Assembly (NCBI RefSeq): GCF_001895045.1 | Contig: NZ_BDAM01000001.1 | Span: forward strand, 248,001-312,000 | DNA length: 64,000 nucleotides | Direction: 5' to 3' | Source of the DNA: Rhodococcus coprophilus NBRC 100603 | GTDB lineage: Bacteria; Actinomycetota; Actinomycetes; Mycobacteriales; Mycobacteriaceae | Part shown: one piece after another, positions 63,593 to 64,000 of the stretch | Position numbering within the stretch: position 1 is the first letter of the stretch | Layout of the letters: each line of letters opens with the position of its first letter | Program-made: the position numbers and the translations under genes | Notes under the pieces: generated by a model | Database searches by the model: none | What the model was told of the DNA's origin: nothing | What the model saw: only the letters and a program-made list of their open reading frames with translations

Positions 63593-64000
63593 CCCGCGAC
63601 CCCGACGACCGCACGACATCGCCGTCGGCTTCGCCGGTACCCGACGAACCTCGCACAACGACGCTCGACGATCTCGCCTTACTCCTCGGGGACGCGCTGC
63701 GTGCGGCGTCCCCGCGGGGAAACAGGTGCGTGATCACCGGCGTCAGCGACGATTCCCGGACCGTGCGGCCGGGCGACCTCTATGCGGCCTTGCCCGGAAA
63801 CAGTTTCCACGGCATCAGCTTCGATGCCGACGCTGCACGACGGGGAGCCGTCGCGATACTCAGTGACCGGCCCTCCCGGTACCTGCCGACGTTGGTGGTC
63901 GAGGATCCCCGCCGCTGGGTCGGCCCGCTCGCGTCCCGGGTCCATCGTCATCCGTCCCGCGCGATGGACGTTCACGGGATCACCGGAACCAACGGTAAGA
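63589..64000 (+). CDS. Mur-ligase-family protein, MurE/MurF-like, partial
   Basis: 137 codons to the window end, starting at a GTG that overlaps the preceding stop. An N-terminal extension RDPDDRTTSPSASPVPDEP is followed by the Mur N-terminal domain (VSDDSRTVRPGDLYAALPGN, FHGISFDADAARRGAVAILS) and then GITGTNGK, the P-loop of ATP-dependent amide ligases. The second and third domains lie outside. The N-domain with DDSRTVRPGDLYAALPG resembles MurE. Because it is coupled to an HDO enzyme, it may ligate an amino acid to a non-peptidoglycan substrate. Confidence 0.8.
   Translation, partial: MTRDPDDRTTSPSASPVPDEPRTTTLDDLALLLGDALRAASPRGNRCVITGVSDDSRTVRPGDLYAALPGNSFHGISFDADAARRGAVAILSDRPSRYLPTLVVEDPRRWVGPLASRVHRHPSRAMDVHGITGTNGK

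Noticed and set aside
1-64000. CRISPR arrays, rRNA genes, IS elements and integrases
   Set aside because: I saw no regularly spaced repeats, no rRNA-like sequence, and no transposase or integrase motifs; the short tandem repeats at 5141, 35327 and 37260 are simple duplications.

Overview
The window is high-GC actinobacterial DNA, most likely from a Rhodococcus or a close mycolate-containing relative. The evidence is a mycothiol ligase (mshC), a mycofactocin-type SDR, an IdeR-type iron box, several probable leaderless GTG/ATG starts, and a gene order from mshC to an M20 peptidase that, as I recall it, follows Mycobacterium tuberculosis Rv2130c-Rv2141c. This genus assignment is inference; no rRNA is present.

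Region 1 (1-11.9 kb) is accessory and partly decayed. It opens with the 3' end of a Wadjet type II JetC-like SMC ATPase. JetD, normally the next gene, is not there. Then come fragments of a secreted protein and of a Walker-A ATPase, a membrane-anchored Mrr-like nuclease, a frameshifted hypothetical gene, an orphan Phd-type antitoxin, two RibD/DHFR-fold reductases, SelO, relics of an NTF2-like protein and an epoxide hydrolase, and a lipoate ligase whose accessory domain is N-terminal.

Region 2 (11.9-17.1 kb) carries a secreted GH19 hydrolase, a VIT-type transporter, an alpha/beta hydrolase, and a divergent MFS/TetR pair sharing a 17-bp-arm palindrome. Region 3 (17.1-31.5 kb) is the conserved block: metallophosphoesterase, mshC, SCO1664-family kinase-like protein, DUF3090, histidine phosphatase, uppP, then lipoprotein, DUF5703, pyrD, YbhB/PEBP and M20 peptidase. 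It is interrupted by an aldo/keto reductase-fold gene and a heme acquisition operon (heme oxygenase plus hmuTUV) behind an iron box.

Region 4 (31.6-42.6 kb) has two identical tRNA-Leu(GAG) genes, each preceded by a similar hairpin, and a broken aminoglycoside adenylyltransferase-like gene. It continues with a WYL regulator with a palindromic operator, an unusual zinc-ribbon/SDR fusion, a mycofactocin-type SDR, and a TauE/SafE transporter preceded by a short Cys-rich leader peptide and two hairpins (probable cysteine attenuator). An ACT protein and an Hsp20 gene with a HAIR-like half-site close the region. Region 5 (42.6-48.6 kb) is the methylmalonyl-CoA mutase operon mutA-mutB-meaB-yhhN.

Region 6 (48.8-64 kb) is mixed stress and resistance content: TVP38 membrane protein, enoyl-CoA hydratase, amphi-Trp protein, MFS exporter, several small hypotheticals, membrane-linked universal stress protein, NhaA, a rifampin phosphotransferase-like enzyme, a Baeyer-Villiger-type monooxygenase and a GAF-ANTAR regulator. 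It ends with a heme-oxygenase-like diiron enzyme translationally coupled to a Mur-ligase-like protein cut by the window end.
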